Shown here in pieces: positions 31,342 to 42,481 of a stretch of 64,000 bases of DNA. The stretch is from positions 24,827,799 through 24,891,798 of the forward strand of contig NC_087072.1 of NCBI RefSeq assembly GCF_026151205.1, read 5' to 3'. The DNA is from Bolinopsis microptera (lineage: Eukaryota > Ctenophora > Tentaculata > Lobata > Bolinopsidae). Every line of letters starts with the position of its first letter. Position 1 is the stretch's first letter. The notes under the pieces are model-generated. The model worked only from the letters and a program-made list of their open reading frames with translations, was not told the origin of the DNA and did no database searches. The position numbers were made by a program, and so were the translations under genes.

Positions 31342-32057
31342 CTATGTTTGTTTGAATAATTTATTATTTTTTTTAGCGTTTTTTAACTTGTTAGTTACTT
31401 TTTTCCCTGACTACACGTTTTGAATAACGTATATTTTGGTGATTACACGTATTGAATATGATTTTATTACGTGATTACACGTTTTGAGTAGCTTACTTAC
31501 CTTATATTACTCATATTACGAGTATAGTTTACCTTACCGTATATAATTTCGATTAGAATAATGTTGCAAAATCACCATTTCTACCCTAACATTTCACAAT
31601 GACATTCATTCGAATTAGTATGTTAGTACATGTCAGTACAAGTAGTTTCACAGTTCATGGTACTAGTGTGGTTTATGTGACAGTAGTAATGTTCGTATAG
31701 AGTGTTACACTGAGACTGTGACATGAGTTGTGACAGATTATATTTAGTTACGATATGAAAGAGGTGAAAAGATTGGTTATTTACTGTGAATTTACCAGTA
31801 GATATTGTTAATCACACGTTTGCTACGTGTATGGCAGTCAAAATTTTCTGTCTGAGAGATTGGGACATTTTCTTTGTTTGAAGTAACTAACGACTAGCAA
31901 TTTTCTAATATTGGATTGTGAAAAGTTGAAATATTTTTACCGCGCACGCGCGTTCTTTTAAGCAATTTGTAGAATTTAGGATGACTACGTGTCAAGTGTT
32001 TTTAAGTGTTTTTAAAGAGCTTCGAGCTATTTTCAAAAGTTTTTAAATAGGGGGGAA
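31342..32057 (+). other. Copia 3' untranslated region and polypurine tract
   Basis: About 700 bp without a frame, with repeated ATTACACGT motifs at 31410-31490. It ends in AGGGGGGAA (32049-32057), the polypurine tract abutting the 3' LTR. Confidence 0.75.
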
Positions 32058-32336
32058 TGTTAGACTTAGCAGAATACTAATCATTATATATTCATAGTAT
32101 GAGAACCGGTTGAAGTTTGTAGAAAGAAGATTAAGTTTGTAGAAAGAAGATTTATGTTATTGTAGAGTATCAACCGGTACGTATTCCTTTAAACTATATA
32201 TTTACAATGATCTATATACTATTATATATTTACAATGGATAATTGGAACATTGAATGTTTATATTATTGGTGTAATAAATCCTATTTATTACAGGTTCTG
32301 TTTCTATTACCAACCCAGCGAGTTTCTCTTGTAACA
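32058..32336 (+). repeat. 3' LTR of the copia element
   Basis: 279 bp; matches the 5' LTR throughout by eye. Confidence 0.92.
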
Positions 32337-32452
32337 TAAAACATACTACTTAAATTCCAAACATCATATTGTTATGATTTTAGGCAGTTGAAAATGCACA
32401 TTCTAATAATATGTTGATTGTCTACCTTATAAATCTCAACACCTCATCAAAT

Positions 32453-33976
32453 TTAAGTTTTATCAAACTGAATACATCCAACTCTCAACTTCTTATCGCC
32501 ATTACTCCATTTAGCAAAGGTGTCAGACCAGTCTGTATGGAACTGAAGATGAACGTCTTTATCGGTAGCTCCATAGAACTGAAGTCTCTCCTTTGGTACT
32601 GTGCCTCCTTTTGTATCCTTGGGGCACCTCAGAAAATCTTCAGTTAGTGTCGTAGGTGGTGTCTCGGAGTACCCCCCGGAGTACCACGACCAGTTCAGCT
32701 GTGGTGCGCACATTTTATTTGAAGGTTCCTCGAACCGGACACGGTACTGAGAGCCTGTATCGCAGCCGTTTCTACACAATATTCTTAGCTGGATGTAAAA
32801 TGTGGCACTTGAAGAGTCGTAATAAGAAGCTTCTATAACATGGTTAGGCTTTTTCCAGTTCTTAAGTAATGGAGGTGGTATTGGTTCAGAATACCCGAGA
32901 GCTTTGTATTTATCGTTCAGCATTGTAATGTAATCAGCATCAAACTGGCAAGGTATCAATGACCCAGTTATGTTATGAAACACATCCCCATCTGGCATTT
33001 TCTCAGTAACCCAAGCAATCATTATTTCAGAGTAAACAAAGTGTTGCGACGGGGAGTCAAACAACTTCTGTGAGTCTTTCAACTGGTCAGGAGTCATGCC
33101 TTTCCAAAGCTTGTCCCTCACAATAGCATCAGCGAGACAGGTAGCAACCATTGGGATGTACTCGGGAACATTGCAAAAGATGGACTCTGAATGCAAATAG
33201 ATCGACAACACCTCGTCTTTAAATGTTGTATGATCATTAATTATTTTCGTATCACTTTTAACCATAGCAGCAGAAGAATTTATTTTTGCAACTACACTGC
33301 GGAGACTTTTTAGGGGTAGTCTGCTAAGTTTATCAACATTTTTACAGATAATTGGAAGAACAATCCCAACATTTGTATATGAAATTGCTTCCTGAAACAA
33401 ATCAACAAAAGGAACGATCAATCCACGTGTTTCTAATATGAAACTCATGAATTCAATCTGTTTATCATGATCTGGATCACTCTTTAACTCAAAAAGATCT
33501 TGAACAGCACCAGGACCAACCATTTTGAGGTAAATAACTATGGAGGTAAAAACATCCGCCGGTAAAGTCCAATCACATAGTTTGGCAAACTTTGATACAC
33601 TATTGCAAAGCTGGAAAATTTCCGGAACGTTTTCTACACTTAGATTGTTCTCAATCCAATCCAGGCACTGCAGGTAAATCTCGTTGATACCAAACTGTAC
33701 ACTGAACTTCATGAGATCCAGGATATTGTCCATGTTAAGAGCAACCTCAGCTCCGTGAAGAACTAGGAGACAGTCCTGTACGTGAGTGTAGTTGTCTAGG
33801 AAGAGTTCGTTGTCCTTAGCAACTAGTTGCAGTAGAATATCACTGTGTTGACATAACACTGCTCCACTGCATTCTATAACTTCACTTTTTGTCACCACTT
33901 TCACTGTGTGGTTTATCTTATTCTCTTTGTTCAGAAGGTGGGTGAAGTCTGTTCTAAAGTTTAGCTTCACGACCAT
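32453..33976 (-). CDS. BTB-domain protein, array copy 3 (type B)
   Basis: 507 residues from the family ATG at 33976. The open frame runs 30 codons further upstream, but that part equals non-coding promoter sequence of other copies. It has two extra residues (MV) near 238 relative to copies 4-8. Its variable C-terminal window reads SYYDSSSATFYIQLRIL and SWYSGGYSETPPTTL, shared with copy 6 only, in line with the 7.47-kb duplication that links them. Confidence 0.75.
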   Translation of the reverse strand: MVVKLNFRTDFTHLLNKENKINHTVKVVTKSEVIECSGAVLCQHSDILLQLVAKDNELFLDNYTHVQDCLLVLHGAEVALNMDNILDLMKFSVQFGINEIYLQCLDWIENNLSVENVPEIFQLCNSVSKFAKLCDWTLPADVFTSIVIYLKMVGPGAVQDLFELKSDPDHDKQIEFMSFILETRGLIVPFVDLFQEAISYTNVGIVLPIICKNVDKLSRLPLKSLRSVVAKINSSAAMVKSDTKIINDHTTFKDEVLSIYLHSESIFCNVPEYIPMVATCLADAIVRDKLWKGMTPDQLKDSQKLFDSPSQHFVYSEIMIAWVTEKMPDGDVFHNITGSLIPCQFDADYITMLNDKYKALGYSEPIPPPLLKNWKKPNHVIEASYYDSSSATFYIQLRILCRNGCDTGSQYRVRFEEPSNKMCAPQLNWSWYSGGYSETPPTTLTEDFLRCPKDTKGGTVPKERLQFYGATDKDVHLQFHTDWSDTFAKWSNGDKKLRVGCIQFDKT

Positions 33977-34949
33977 GTCTGCTGAGATAAACTTATTAGG
34001 ATATAAAATATATAGGATTCTATTAGAGCAAAACGTCGAATTTCTGACCTGCAAACTCCAGATCAAATGAAAATCATCAAAATTTCAGATTTTTGCAAAA
34101 AATCTCGAAATTGTTATTGTAAAATTACTGGGGTTTCGGAATAAGATGAATTTTTTTTAAATCATGCCGGATCTTAAATGTTAGTGACAATTAAGTGGCG
34201 GGAAGCAGTCAACTTTGTTAAACTGCGAAAACGTCTGCTCTGTAGATTATCAAAAGATTTTCAAAGCTTGTGACAAAGTATTGTGAATCAGTTAAAGTTT
34301 GTTTCTAGATCATCCAACAGTGAGACACTTTTATATTTGAACATAAATTTAGTATAAAATATCATCAATTAATATTATAGGTATGTTAAAATTGAAATAG
34401 AATATATTTAAAACATCATTCATCTGCTCTCCAGAACAATCCAAACGTGAAACATTCAACAACATATTAATATCTCAATTACCTCTATTTGATTAATTCA
34501 TTTAAGTAGGTAGAGTTTACATCGCTGCAAAGTATGGCCAAATATAACCGGGTTAAAACTAGGTTACAAATATTTAAAGCAATTTTAAAATCGTAAATAA
34601 TTTTAAAATATGTAAACCAATCTATTTAATTAAAAAAATAAACAATATAAAACGATACTTGAATTTCAAACTTAGAATAGCTCGATATACTACATCATAT
34701 TGCTATAATTTTAGGCAGTGAAAAATGCACATTCTAATAATATGTTGATTGTCTACTGTCTAAATCTCAACACTTCATAGTGTGGTAAGACTCATTTTAA
34801 CAGCGTGTATATTGATCAAATACAAGCGCGCTAGCTGCTAGCATTTAATTTTAAATCAAATTTATTCGGATATATATTTATTGATTATGTATTGAATTGG
34901 TGATAAATAATAAAATTGTCTTTTCTCAAATTGTCTTTTTTCATCAAAT
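33977..34949. other. Spacer between BTB copy 3 and the tail remnant
   Basis: AT-rich array spacer, with promoter of copy 3 at its left. It includes the empty foldback site GATCATCCAACAG at ~34,309. Duplicated at ~41,448-42,420. Confidence 0.6.
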
Positions 34950-35010
34950 TTAAGTTTTATCGAACTGTACACATCCGACTCTCAACTTCTTATCGCCATT
35001 ACTCCATTTA
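34950..35010 (-). pseudogene. BTB gene tail remnant 1
   Basis: The last ~20 codons plus stop of a BTB gene (matching KWSNGDKKLRVGC to the end) stand alone. They join abruptly at ~35010 to spacer sequence (CTCTGTAGATTATCAAAAG) that elsewhere lies well upstream of a gene. This is what an unequal crossover deleting one gene would leave. Confidence 0.7.
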
Positions 35011-35554
35011 CTCTGTAGATTATCAAAAGATTTTCAAAGCTTGTGACAAAGTATTGTGAATCAATTAAAGTTTGTTTCTAGATCATCCAACAGTGAGGCA
35101 CTTTTATATTTAAACATAAATTTAGTATAAAATATCATCAATTAATATTATAGGTATGTTAAAATTGAAATAGAATATATTTAAAACATCATTTATCTGC
35201 TCTCCAGAACAATCCAAACGTGAAACGTTCAACAACATAATATCTCAATTACCTCTATTTGATTAATTCATTTAAGTAGGTAGAGTTTACATCGTTGCAA
35301 AGTATGGCCAAATATAGCCGGGTTAAAACTAGGTTACAAATATTTAAAACAATTTTAAAATCTTAAATAATTTTAAAATATGTAAACCAATCTATTTAAT
35401 TAAACAAATAAACAATTTAAAACGATACTTAAATTTCAAACTTTGAATAACTCTATGTACTACATCATATTGTTATGATTTTAGGCAGTGAAAAATGCAC
35501 ATTCTAATAATATGTTGATTGTCTACCTTATAAATCTTGAACACTTCATCAAAT
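35011..35554. other. Spacer downstream of BTB copy 4
   Basis: AT-rich array spacer, repeating the 34,240-34,780 sequence. No gene. Confidence 0.6.
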
Positions 35555-37069
35555 TTAAGTTTTATCAAACTGTATACATCCGACTCTCAACTTCTTATCG
35601 CCATTACTCCATTTAGCAAAGGTGTCAGACCAGTCTGTATGGAACTGAAGATGAACGTCTTTATCGGTAACTCCATAAAACTGAAGTCTCTCCTTTGGTA
35701 CTGTGCCTTCTTTTGTATCCTTGGGGCACCTCAGAAAATCTTCAGTTAGTGTCGTTGGTGGTAAACGAATGCTATTGTACCAGCTCCAATTATGTAGTGG
35801 TGCACACATTTCATTTGAGGGCCCCTCAAATAGGACATGATACCAAGGGCCTGCATTGCAGTCGTTTCTACACAAGATTCTTAGCTTGATGATAAAATGT
35901 TTGGAACTTGTATAAGAGTAATATAAACTTTCTATAACATGGTTAGGCCTTTTCCAATTCTTCAGTAAAGGAGCTGGTATTGGTTCAGAATACCCGAGAG
36001 CTTTGTACTTATCGTTCAGCATTGCAATGTAATCAGCATCAAACTGGCAAGGTATCAATGACCCAGTTATGTTATGAAACACATCCTCATCTGGCATTTT
36101 CTCAGTAACCCAAGCAATCATTATTTCAGAGTAAATAAAGTGTTGCGAAGGGGTGTCAAACAACTTCTGTGAGTCTTTCAACTGGTCAGGAGTCATGTTC
36201 TTCCAAAGCTTGTCCCTCACAATAGCATCAGCGAGACAGGTAGCACCCATTGGGATGTACTGGGGAACATTGCAAAATATGGACTCTGAATGCAAATAGA
36301 TCGACAACACCTCGTCTTTAAATGTTGTATGATCATTAATTATTTTCGTATCACTTTTAGCAGCAGAAGAATTTATTTTTGCCACTACACTGCGGAGACT
36401 TTTTAGGGGTAGTCTGCTAAGTTTATCAACATTTTTACAGAGAATTGGAAGAACAATCCCAACATTTGTATATAAAATTGCTTCCTGAAACAAATCAACA
36501 AAAGGAACGATCAATCCACGTGTTTCTAATATGAAACTCATGAATTCAATCTGTTTATCATGATCTGGATCACTCTTTAACTCAAAAAGATCTTGAACAG
36601 CACCAGGACCAACCATCTTGAGGTAAATAACTATGGAGGTAAAAACATCCGCCGGTAAAGTCCAATCACATAGTTTGGCAAACTTTGATACACTATTGCA
36701 AAGCTGGAAAATTTCCGGAACGTTTTCTACACTTAGATTGTTCTCAATCCAATCCAGGCACTGCAGGTAAATCTCGTTGATACCAAACTGAACACTGAAC
36801 TTAATGAGATCCCGGATATTGTCCATGTTAAGAGCAACCTCAGCTCCGTGAAGAACTAGCAGACAGTCCTGTACGTGAGTGTAGTTGTCTAGGAAGAGTT
36901 CGTTGTCCTTAGCAACTAGTTGCAGTAGAATATCACTGTGTTGACATAACACTGCTCCACTGCATTCTATAACTTCACTTTTTGTCACCACTTTAACTGT
37001 GTGGTTTATCTTATTCTCTTTGTTCAGAAAGCGGGTGAAGTCTGTTCTAAAGTTTAGCTTCACAGCCAT
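35555..37069 (-). CDS. BTB-domain protein, array copy 4 (type B)
   Basis: 504 residues, intact; starts MAVKLNF rather than MVVKLNF. The variable window reads LYYSYTSSKHFIIKLRIL and NWSWYNSIRLPPTTL. Copy 7 is its duplicate 7,472 bp away and is frameshifted, so this is the functional partner of the pair. The promoter is of the CCATATAAATTTCGG type. Confidence 0.75.
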   Translation of the reverse strand: MAVKLNFRTDFTRFLNKENKINHTVKVVTKSEVIECSGAVLCQHSDILLQLVAKDNELFLDNYTHVQDCLLVLHGAEVALNMDNIRDLIKFSVQFGINEIYLQCLDWIENNLSVENVPEIFQLCNSVSKFAKLCDWTLPADVFTSIVIYLKMVGPGAVQDLFELKSDPDHDKQIEFMSFILETRGLIVPFVDLFQEAILYTNVGIVLPILCKNVDKLSRLPLKSLRSVVAKINSSAAKSDTKIINDHTTFKDEVLSIYLHSESIFCNVPQYIPMGATCLADAIVRDKLWKNMTPDQLKDSQKLFDTPSQHFIYSEIMIAWVTEKMPDEDVFHNITGSLIPCQFDADYIAMLNDKYKALGYSEPIPAPLLKNWKRPNHVIESLYYSYTSSKHFIIKLRILCRNDCNAGPWYHVLFEGPSNEMCAPLHNWSWYNSIRLPPTTLTEDFLRCPKDTKEGTVPKERLQFYGVTDKDVHLQFHTDWSDTFAKWSNGDKKLRVGCIQFDKT

Positions 37070-37778
37070 GTCTGCTGAGATAGACTTATTAAGTTAAACC
37101 GAAATTTATATGGTAAAATTACTGGGGTTCCAGAATTAGGTGAATTTTATTGAAAATCATGCCGGAAAAGCAGGCCAAAGAAAAGTATTTTTCATTTATG
37201 TAACTTCGGAACAGTAAACTCGAATCACTAAAACAATATCTACAACAGCTGTAGATTATCAAACGATTATCAAACTTGTAACAAATTTTAAAACATTATC
37301 AATTAATAATATAGGCATATTAAAATTGAAATAGAATATATTATTTAAAACATCATTCATCTGCTCTCCAGAACAATCCAAACGTTAGATTTGATTCGAT
37401 AATGATGTAAACAGGGATTGGCTAGTTAGAGGCGGTCCGTGTAGGCCTTACACTGTGCTTTCAGCAATACTCATAATATCTCAAATACTGCTATTTGATA
37501 GATGCAAAGTAGATATAGATTACATCGTTGCAAATTATGGCCAAATATATCAGGGATAAAATTAGGTTAAAAATATTTAAAACAAAAATCGTAAATAATT
37601 TTGAAACGTGTAAAACAATTTATTAAACAAATTAATAATTTAAACGATATAAAACATAGTACTTAAATTTCAAACTTAGAATAACTCGATGTACTACATC
37701 ATATTGCTATCAGCTGAAAATGCACATTCTAATAATATGTTGATTGTCTACCTTCTAAATCTCAACACCTCATCAAAT
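37070..37778. other. Spacer between BTB copies 4 and 5
   Basis: AT-rich. It carries a ~70-bp insertion at 37,403-37,473 (GTAAACAGGGATTGGC ... CTTTCAGCAATACTCA) absent from the spacers before copies 2 and 5, and shared only with 44,874-44,944. It therefore predates the segmental duplication. Confidence 0.6.
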
Positions 37779-39293
37779 TTAAGTTTTATCAAACTGAATA
37801 CATCCAACTCTCAACTTCTTATCGCCATTACGCCATTTAGCAACAGTGTCAGACCAGTCTGTATGGAACTGAAGATGAACGTCTTTATCGGTAGCTCCAT
37901 AGAACTGAAGTCTCTCCTTTGGTACTGTGCCTCCTTTTATATCCTTGGGGCACCTCAGAAAATCTTCAGTTAGTGTCGCTGGTGGTAAACTATTGCTATT
38001 GTACCAGCGCCAGTTTTGCAGTGGTGCATGCATTTCATTTGAAGGCACCTCAAACAGGACATGGTACTGAGAGCCTGGATTGCAGTCGTTTCTGCACAAA
38101 ATTCTCAGCTGGATGATAAAATATGTGTCACCTAAATTAGAGTGGTAGGAAGTTTCTATAACATGGTTAGGCTTTTTCCAATTCTTCAGTAAAGGAGCTG
38201 GTATTGGTTCAGAGTACCCGAGAGCTTTGTACTTATCGTTCAGCATTGTAATGTAATCAGCATCAAACTGGCAAGGTATCAATGACCCGGTTATGTTATC
38301 AAACACACCCCCATCTGGCATTTTCTCAATAACCCAAGCAATCATTATTTCCGAGTAAATGAAGTGTTGCGACGGGGACTCAAACAACTTCTGGGAGTCT
38401 TTCAACTGGTTGGGAGTCATGTTCTTCCAAAGCTTATCCTTAACAATAGCATCAGCGAGACAGGTAGTACCCATTGAGATGTACTGGGGAACATTGCAAA
38501 AGATGGACTCTGAATGCAAATAGATCGACAACACCTTGTCTTTAAATGTTATATGATCATTAATTATTTTCGTATCACTTTTAGCAGCGGAAGAATTTAT
38601 TTTTGCAACTACACTGCGGAGACTTTTTGGAGACAGTCTGCTAAGTTTATCAACATTTTTACAGAGCATTGGAAGAACAATCCCAACATTTGTATATGAA
38701 ATTGCTTCCTGAAACAAATCAACAAAAGGAACGATCAATCCACGTGATTCTAATATGAAGCTCAGGAATTCAATCTGTTTATCATGATCTGGATCACTCT
38801 TTAACTCAAAAAGATCTTGAACAGCGCCAGGACCAACCATTTTGAGGTGGATAACTATGGAGGTAAAAACATCCGCCGGTAAATTCCAATCACATAGTTT
38901 GGCAAACTTTGATACACTATTGCAAAGCTGGAAAATTTCCGGAACGTTTTCTACACTTAGATTGTTCTCAATCCAATCCAGGCACTGCAGGTAAATCTCG
39001 TTAATACCAAACTGTACACTGAACTTCATGAGATCCAGGATATTGTCCATGTTAAGAGCAACCTCAGCTCCGTGAAGAACTAGCAGACAGTCCTGTACGT
39101 GAGTGTAGTTGTCTAGGAAGAGTTCGTTGTCCTTAGCAACTAGTTGCAGTAGAATATCACTGTGTTGACATAACACTGCTCCGCTGCATTCTATCACTTC
39201 ACTTTTTGTCACCACTTTTACTGTATGGTTTATCTTATCCTCTTTGTTCAGAAGGCGGGTGAAGTCTGTTCTAAAGTTTAGCTTCACGACCAT
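37779..39293 (-). CDS. BTB-domain protein, array copy 5 (type B, reference copy)
   Basis: 504 residues, apparently without introns. BTB/POZ domain at ~22-112 (VVTKSEVIECSGAVLCQHSD; NILDLMKFSVQFGINEIYL), of the kind used for dimerisation or cullin-3 adaptor work. A BACK-like helical section follows (~113-370, with SEIMIAWVIEKMP near 315). The C-terminal beta-type domain (~375-504) contains LRILCRNDC (~397), a variable window (~380-440) and FYGATDKDVHLQFHTDW (~464-480). I do not recognise the C-terminal domain. There is no kelch, MATH or zinc finger. A role as receptor or adaptor is only a guess. A short conserved promoter precedes the gene (see 39327). Confidence 0.78.
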   Translation of the reverse strand: MVVKLNFRTDFTRLLNKEDKINHTVKVVTKSEVIECSGAVLCQHSDILLQLVAKDNELFLDNYTHVQDCLLVLHGAEVALNMDNILDLMKFSVQFGINEIYLQCLDWIENNLSVENVPEIFQLCNSVSKFAKLCDWNLPADVFTSIVIHLKMVGPGAVQDLFELKSDPDHDKQIEFLSFILESRGLIVPFVDLFQEAISYTNVGIVLPMLCKNVDKLSRLSPKSLRSVVAKINSSAAKSDTKIINDHITFKDKVLSIYLHSESIFCNVPQYISMGTTCLADAIVKDKLWKNMTPNQLKDSQKLFESPSQHFIYSEIMIAWVIEKMPDGGVFDNITGSLIPCQFDADYITMLNDKYKALGYSEPIPAPLLKNWKKPNHVIETSYHSNLGDTYFIIQLRILCRNDCNPGSQYHVLFEVPSNEMHAPLQNWRWYNSNSLPPATLTEDFLRCPKDIKGGTVPKERLQFYGATDKDVHLQFHTDWSDTVAKWRNGDKKLRVGCIQFDKT

Positions 39294-39326
39294 GTCTGCT
39301 GAGATAAACTTATTAGGTTAAACCGA

Positions 39327-39333
39327 AATTTAT
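39327..39333 (-). promoter_or_regulatory. TATA-like element of BTB copy 5
   Basis: TATAAAT lies 34 bp before the ATG within a block (CCATATAAATTTCGGTTTAA) shared by copies 2, 4, 5 and 7. Copies 1, 3 and 6 instead have CCTATATATTTTATATCC at a similar place. The leader ends TCTCAGCAGACATG in copies 1-7, so either a very short 5' UTR or a splice acceptor just before the ATG is possible. Confidence 0.4.
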
Positions 39334-39929
39334 ATGGTAAAATTACTGGGGTTCCAGAATTAGGTGAATTTTATTGAAAATCATGCCGGAAAAGCAGGCC
39401 AAAGAAAAGCATTTTTCATTTATGTAGTCGGAACAGTAAACTCGAATCACTAAAACAATATCTACAACTGTAGATTATCAAACGATTATCAAACTTGTAA
39501 CAAAATTTTAAAACATCATCAATTAATAATATAGGCATGTTAAAATTGAAATAGAATATATTATTTAAAATATCATTCATCTGCTCTCCAGAACAATCCA
39601 TACGTTAGATTTGATTCGATAACATAATATCTCAAATACCACTATTTGATAGATGCAAAGTAGATATAGATTATATCGTTGCAAATTATGGCCGAATATA
39701 GCAAGGATAAAATTAGGTTAAAAATATTTAAAACATTTTAAGAATCGTAAATAATTTTGGAACGTGTAAAACAATCTATTAAACAAATTAACAATTTAAA
39801 ACGATATAAAACATAGTACTTAAATTTCAAACATCATATTGTTATGATTTTAGGCAGTTGAAAAATGAAAATGCACATTCTAATAATTTGTTGAATGTCT
39901 ACCTTCTAAATCTCAACACTTCATCACAT
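39334..39929. other. Spacer between BTB copies 5 and 6
   Basis: AT-rich array spacer, no gene. The GATATAAAACATAG segment near 39,802 shows the site copia used in the homologous spacer. Confidence 0.6.
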
Positions 39930-41447
39930 TTAAGTTTTATCAAACTGTATACATCCAACTCTCAACTTCTTATCGCCATTACTCCATTTAGCAAAGGTGT
40001 CAGACCAGTCTGTATGGAACTGAAGATGAACGTCTTTATCGGTAGCTCCATAGAACTGAAGTCTCTCCTTTGGTACTGTGCCTCCTTTTGTATCCTTGGG
40101 GCACCTCAGAAAATCTTCAGTTAGTGTCGTAGGTGGTGTCTCGGAGTACCCCCCGGAGTACCACGACCAGTTCAGCTGCGGTGCGCACATTTTATTTGAA
40201 GGTTCCTCGAACCGGACACGGTACTGAGAGCCTGTATCGCAGCCGTTTCTACACAATATTCTTAGCTGGATGTAAAATGTGGCACTTGAAGAGTCGTAAT
40301 AAGAAGCTTCTATAACATGGTTAGGCTTTTTCCAGTTCTTAAGTAATGGAGGTGGTATTGGTTCAGAATACCCTAGAGCTTTGTACTTATCGTTCAGCAT
40401 TGTAATGTAATCAGCATCAAACTGGCAAGGTATCAATGACCCAGTTATGTTATGAAACACATCCCCATCTGGCATTTTCTCAGTAACCCAAGCAATCATT
40501 ATTTCAGAGTAAACAAAGTGTTGCGACGGGGAGTCAAACAACTTCTGTGAGTCTTTCAACTGGTCAGGAGTCATGCCTTTCCAAAGCTTGTCCCTCACAA
40601 TAGCATCAGCGAGACAGGTAGTACCCATTGGGATGTACTGGGGAACATTGCAAAAGATGGACTCTGAATGCAAATAGATCGACAACACCTTGTCTTTAAA
40701 TGTTGTATGATCATTAATTATTTTCGTATCAATTTTAGCAGCAGAAGAATTTATTTTTGCAACTACACTGCGGAGACTTTTTAGGGGTAGTCTGCTAAGT
40801 TTATCAACATTTTTACAGAGAATTGGAAGAACAATCCCAACATTTGTATATGAAATTGCTTCCTGAAACAAATCAACAAAAGGAACGATCAATCCACGTG
40901 TTTCTAATATGAAACTCATGAATTCAATCTGTTTATCATGATCTGGATCACACTTTAACTCAAAAAGATCTTGAACAGCACCAGGACCAACCATCTTGAG
41001 GTAAATAACTATGGAGGTAAAAACATCCGCCGGTAAAGTCCAATCACATAGTTTGGCAAACTTTGATACACTATTGCAAAGCTGGAAAATTTCCGGAACG
41101 TTTTCTACACTTAGATTGTTCTCAATCCAATCCAGGCACTGCAGGTAAATCTCGTTGATACCAAACTGTACACTGAACTTCGTGAGATCCAGGATATTGT
41201 CCATGTTAAGAGCAACCTCAGCTCCGTGAAGAACTAGCAGACAGTCCTGTACGTGAGTGTAGTTGTCTAGGAAGAGTTCGTTGTCCTTAGCAACTAGTTG
41301 CAGTAGAATATCACTGTGTTGACATAACACTGCTCCACTGCATTCTATAACTTCACTTTTTGTCACCACTTTCACTGTGTGGTTTATCTTATTCTCTTTG
41401 TTCAGAAGGTGGGTGAAGTCTGTTCTAAAGTTTAGCTTCACGACCAT
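39930..41447 (-). CDS. BTB-domain protein, array copy 6 (type B)
   Basis: 505 residues from ATG 41447; the frame extends 30 codons upstream as in copy 3 and is trimmed for the same reason. It is the duplicate of copy 3, including its variable window, but lacks the two-residue insertion near 238 and carries private changes (LTKFSVQF in the BTB domain, ELKCDPDHD). Confidence 0.75.
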   Translation of the reverse strand: MVVKLNFRTDFTHLLNKENKINHTVKVVTKSEVIECSGAVLCQHSDILLQLVAKDNELFLDNYTHVQDCLLVLHGAEVALNMDNILDLTKFSVQFGINEIYLQCLDWIENNLSVENVPEIFQLCNSVSKFAKLCDWTLPADVFTSIVIYLKMVGPGAVQDLFELKCDPDHDKQIEFMSFILETRGLIVPFVDLFQEAISYTNVGIVLPILCKNVDKLSRLPLKSLRSVVAKINSSAAKIDTKIINDHTTFKDKVLSIYLHSESIFCNVPQYIPMGTTCLADAIVRDKLWKGMTPDQLKDSQKLFDSPSQHFVYSEIMIAWVTEKMPDGDVFHNITGSLIPCQFDADYITMLNDKYKALGYSEPIPPPLLKNWKKPNHVIEASYYDSSSATFYIQLRILCRNGCDTGSQYRVRFEEPSNKMCAPQLNWSWYSGGYSETPPTTLTEDFLRCPKDTKGGTVPKERLQFYGATDKDVHLQFHTDWSDTFAKWSNGDKKLRVGCIQFDKT

Positions 41448-42420
41448 GTCTGCTGAGATAAACTTATTAGGATATAAAATATATAGGATTCTATTAGAGC
41501 AAAACGTCGAATTTCTGACCTGCAAACTCCAGATCAAATGAAAATCATCAAAATTTCAGATTTTTGCAAACAATCTCGAAATTGTTATTGTAAAATTACT
41601 GGGGTTTCGGAATAAGATGAATTTTTTTTTAAATCATGCCGGATCTTAAATGTTAGTGACAATTAAGTGGCGGGAAGCAGTCAACTTTGTTAAACTGCGA
41701 AAACGTCTGCTCTGTAGATTATCAAAAGATTTTCAAAGCTTGTGACAAAGTATTGTGAATCAGTTAAAGTTTGTTTCTAGATCATCCAACAGTGAGACAC
41801 TTTTATATTTGAACATAAATTTAGTATAAAATATCATCAATTAATATTATAGGTATGTTAAAATTGAAATAGAATATATTTAAAACATCATTCATCTGCT
41901 CTCCAGAACAATCCAAACGTGAAACATTCAACAACATATTAATATCTCAATTACCTCTATTTGATTAATTCATTTAAGTAGGTAGAGTTTACATCGCTGC
42001 AAAGTATGGCCAAATATAACCGGGTTAAAACTAGGTTACAAATATTTAAAGCAATTTTAAAATCGTAAATAATTTTAAAATATGTAAACCAATCTATTTA
42101 ATTAAAAAAATAAACAATATAAAACGATACTTGAATTTCAAACTTAGAATAGCTCGATATACTACATCATATTGCTATAATTTTAGGCAGTGAAAAATGC
42201 ACATTCTAATAATATGTTGATTGTCTACTGTCTAAATCTCAACACTTCATAGTGTGGTAAGACTCATTTTAACAGCGTGTATATTGATCAAATACAAGCA
42301 CGCTAGCTGCTAGCATTTAATTTTAAATCAAATTTATTCGGATATATATTTATTGATTATGTATTGAATTGGTGATAAATAATAAAATTGTCTTTTCTCA
42401 AATTGTCTTTTTTCATCAAA
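41448..42420. other. Spacer upstream of BTB copy 6
   Basis: Near-identical to 33,977-34,949, with scattered single-base differences such as AAGCACGCTA versus AAGCGCGCTA. Confidence 0.65.
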
Positions 42421-42481
42421 TTTAAGTTTTATCGAACTGTACACATCCGACTCTCAACTTCTTATCGCCATTACTCCATTT
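42421..42481 (-). pseudogene. BTB gene tail remnant 2
   Basis: Same truncated gene tail and same junction as at 34950-35010, 7,471 bp away. The deletion therefore happened before the segmental duplication. Confidence 0.7.

Larger units (their letters stand above)
25861..32336 (+). mobile_element. Complete Ty1/copia LTR retrotransposon
   Basis: Two 279-bp LTRs bound it, each TGTTA...TAACA, with a 5-bp duplication TAAAA (25856-25860 and 32337-32341). It has a primer binding site, one long Gag-Pol frame and a polypurine tract. The LTRs look identical base for base, so the insertion is recent. It lies in the spacer between BTB copies 2 and 3; the equivalent empty spacer near 37,650 and 39,805 reads GATATAAAACATAG. 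Confidence 0.93.

Noticed and set aside
33977-34066. 30-codon N-terminal extension of BTB copies 3 and 6
   Set aside because: The same DNA is non-coding promoter sequence upstream of copy 1, and the family start MVVKLNF is shared.
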